This document shows, one piece after another, positions 13,286-14,442 of a stretch of 14,442 nt of DNA. The notes beneath the pieces were generated by a model that made no database searches, was not told the origin of the DNA, and saw only the letters and a program-made list of their open reading frames with translations. How positions within the stretch are numbered: position 1 is the first letter of the stretch; each line of letters starts with the position of its first letter. The position numbers and the translations under genes are program-made. The stretch comes from Candidatus Omnitrophota bacterium (GTDB lineage Bacteria; Omnitrophota; Gorgyraeia; Duberdicusellales; 4484-171): positions 1-14,442 of the forward strand of contig JALOBR010000025.1 of the NCBI GenBank assembly GCA_023228195.1, given 5' to 3'.

Positions 13286-13292
13286 AAGGAGG
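13286..13292 (+). promoter_or_regulatory. Strong Shine-Dalgarno of the ParA-CBM48 gene
   Basis: AAGGAGG ends 5 nt before the ATG at 13298 and fixes this start. The 63-bp gap to the upstream gene also holds a small AGCTT-TTC-AAGCT hairpin (13244-13256), with no U-run, so read-through transcription is expected. Confidence 0.8.
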
Positions 13293-13297
13293 TTAAA

Positions 13298-14320
13298 ATG
13301 AAAATAATTTCTGTAGTCAATCAAAAAGGCGGCTGCGGAAAAACAATCAGTGCGGTCAACTTATCGGCGGCTTTAAGCAAAAAAGGATTTAAAACTTTGC
13401 TTATAGACTTAGACCCTCAGGCGCATGCAACGTTCGCTCTTCGGAAAGAAAGTATTTTTAACATAACCGACATTCTGGAAAGAATAGCGCAAAATGAAAG
13501 TTTACCGGAAACCGCACTATATCAATCAGTTTCTGAAAATTTTTACTTCATAGGCTCGCGCATAGGCCTCGCTTCGCTTGAACATAAATTTTCCCAAAGG
13601 GATGACAGGTTGGATATTCTTTCTTTGTTTTTAAAAGCCGTATCCGCGGATTTCGACTATTGTGTTTTAGATTGCCCTCCTAACCTTGGGCTAATTACAC
13701 TAAATGCCCTGCAAGCAAGCGAATATTCACTTATTCCTCTTAATATCTGCGATTTTTCACTTCGCGGCGTAGAGATACTAAAAGATATAATTATCATGCT
13801 TAAAGAATTCAAAGGTAAAACTCCCATATGTTTTTACCTTTTAAACCAAATGGACAAACGTTCACGGTTCGCGTTGACCTTTATCCAAAGAGTCAAAGAA
13901 CAACTCGGGAGTTTACTGCTTAGCACTGTCATACGTTCAAATGTCCATCTAAAAGAGGCCGCTGCTTACGGTAAAAATATATTTGACTACATGCCTGAAT
14001 CAAGAGGCGCCGAAGACTTTGCTGCGCTGGCGAAAGAGATACTAAACATAACTTCCGGCAAAGCATGGACTCAACTTTTCCTGAAAGGAGAAAAAGTAGA
14101 TAACGTGTATGTTATAGGGGATTTTAACAACTGGCAAAAACAGGAAAATTATAAATTAAGAAAAGTCGGTGAAGATATCTGGACCTTAAATATACCGCTG
14201 GAAAAAGGCAAATATCGTTATAAATTCCTGGCGGGAGATGCCTGGCTTACCGACCCCCACAATAAGTTAAGCGAAGATGATTCGTTCGGCGGGAAAAACT
14301 CACTCATTATTGTTGAATAG
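13298..14320 (+). CDS. ParA/Soj-family ATPase fused to a CBM48 glycogen-binding domain
   Basis: 340 residues, two domains. Residues 1-250 are a complete ParA/MinD-type ATPase: deviant Walker A KGGCGKT (10-16, with signature Lys10), LLIDLDPQAHAT (34-45, Walker A'), YCVLDCPPNLG (121-131, Walker B Asp125), and the ending RSNVHLKEAAAYGKNIFDYMP. Residues ~257-340 are an AMPK-beta/CBM48 E-set domain: WTQLFLKG, VYVIGDFNNW (Trp279), IWTLNIPLEKGKYRYKF (Lys309), AWLTDP (Trp316), and a final NSLIIVE (Asn334). Trp279, Lys309, Trp316 and Asn334 align with residues that contact sugar in AMPK-beta, so binding looks intact. No ParB and no parS-like site is nearby. Known ParA relatives position plasmids, chemoreceptors or carboxysomes using a partner; here the CBM could link the ATPase to glycogen or another alpha-glucan. 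Function unproven. Confidence 0.93.
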   Translation: MKIISVVNQKGGCGKTISAVNLSAALSKKGFKTLLIDLDPQAHATFALRKESIFNITDILERIAQNESLPETALYQSVSENFYFIGSRIGLASLEHKFSQRDDRLDILSLFLKAVSADFDYCVLDCPPNLGLITLNALQASEYSLIPLNICDFSLRGVEILKDIIIMLKEFKGKTPICFYLLNQMDKRSRFALTFIQRVKEQLGSLLLSTVIRSNVHLKEAAAYGKNIFDYMPESRGAEDFAALAKEILNITSGKAWTQLFLKGEKVDNVYVIGDFNNWQKQENYKLRKVGEDIWTLNIPLEKGKYRYKFLAGDAWLTDPHNKLSEDDSFGGKNSLIIVE

Positions 14321-14340
14321 ATAAACGCGGGTCAAAGTTA

Positions 14341-14442
14341 TCAGCTTTTTCTAAGGATTGTAATCTTACCTAAGGGAACAATAAATTCCATCTTAACGGG
14401 AATCCTGTCTTTTTTATCAAGCCAAAGATTAAACCTCTTGTC
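14341..14442 (-). CDS. C-terminal end of a probable DUF3108-like protein, 5' part outside
   Basis: Only the last 33 codons before a TGA (14343-14341) are visible. They read FNLWLDKKDRIPVKMEF...PLGKITILRKS. The W-L-D-K-x-D-R-x-P-V-K pattern, followed by a strand and G-x-I-T-x-L, resembles the C-terminal strands of DUF3108-type (LolA-like periplasmic beta) proteins; this is a recalled resemblance over a short stretch. The gene converges on the ParA-CBM48 gene with 20 bp between the stops and no visible terminator. Confidence 0.5.
   Translation of the reverse strand, partial: DKRFNLWLDKKDRIPVKMEFIVPLGKITILRKS

Noticed and set aside
13298..14320. Chromosome partition locus (parAB/parS, origin region)
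   Set aside because: No parB, no parS-like palindromes, no DnaA boxes or gidA/gidB/dnaA neighbours; the extra CBM48 domain points to another role.

Overview
The window looks like chromosome of an uncultured, Gram-negative-type bacterium with moderately low GC. Core-metabolism genes are packed on the minus strand, one protein has a Sec signal peptide and one is an ArnT-type membrane glycosyltransferase. The mix (TPR secretory protein, LeuA-type citramalate synthase, ApgM-like kinase/mutase, an orphan ParA fused to a glycogen-binding domain) and the many palindromic intergenic repeats recall Candidatus Omnitrophota. That placement is inference; no rRNA, tRNA or CRISPR array is present.

Layout. 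1-1275 (-): acetolactate synthase large subunit ilvB, cut by the window edge, behind a promoter and a ~143-nt structured leader. 1502-3364 (-): a secreted TPR protein and an unrecognised protein of four tandem ~58-residue modules. 3513-7716 (-): an amino-acid cluster transcribed ApgM-like enzyme (candidate homoserine kinase), aspartokinase lysC, citramalate synthase cimA. 7992-8798 (+): a tRNA m1A58 methyltransferase gene that looks leaderless. Its 3' end overlaps the convergent operon 8761-12406 (-): amrS-type radical SAM, DUF192, Nudix hydrolase, ArnT-like glycosyltransferase. 12575-14320 (+): a membrane-anchored protein with a basic tail, then the ParA-CBM48 fusion. 14341-14442 (-): the C-terminal end of a probable DUF3108-like protein.

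How the genes fit together. Aspartokinase and the possible homoserine kinase serve the aspartate/threonine branch. Citramalate synthase supplies 2-oxobutyrate from pyruvate and acetyl-CoA. Acetolactate synthase consumes 2-oxobutyrate and pyruvate, so much of the left half concerns isoleucine/valine/threonine supply.

The most unusual object is the ParA-CBM48 protein: a complete deviant-Walker ATPase with no ParB, fused to an apparently binding-competent AMPK-type glycogen-binding domain, and encoded behind a membrane protein. This could be a polysaccharide-cargo positioning pair (inference).

Other notable points are five or more different palindromic intergenic elements, one of which seems to have truncated DUF192 and displaced the Nudix start. 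Several first genes lack a Shine-Dalgarno sequence and have a -10 box about 8 nt before the start codon, whereas most internal operon genes have one.
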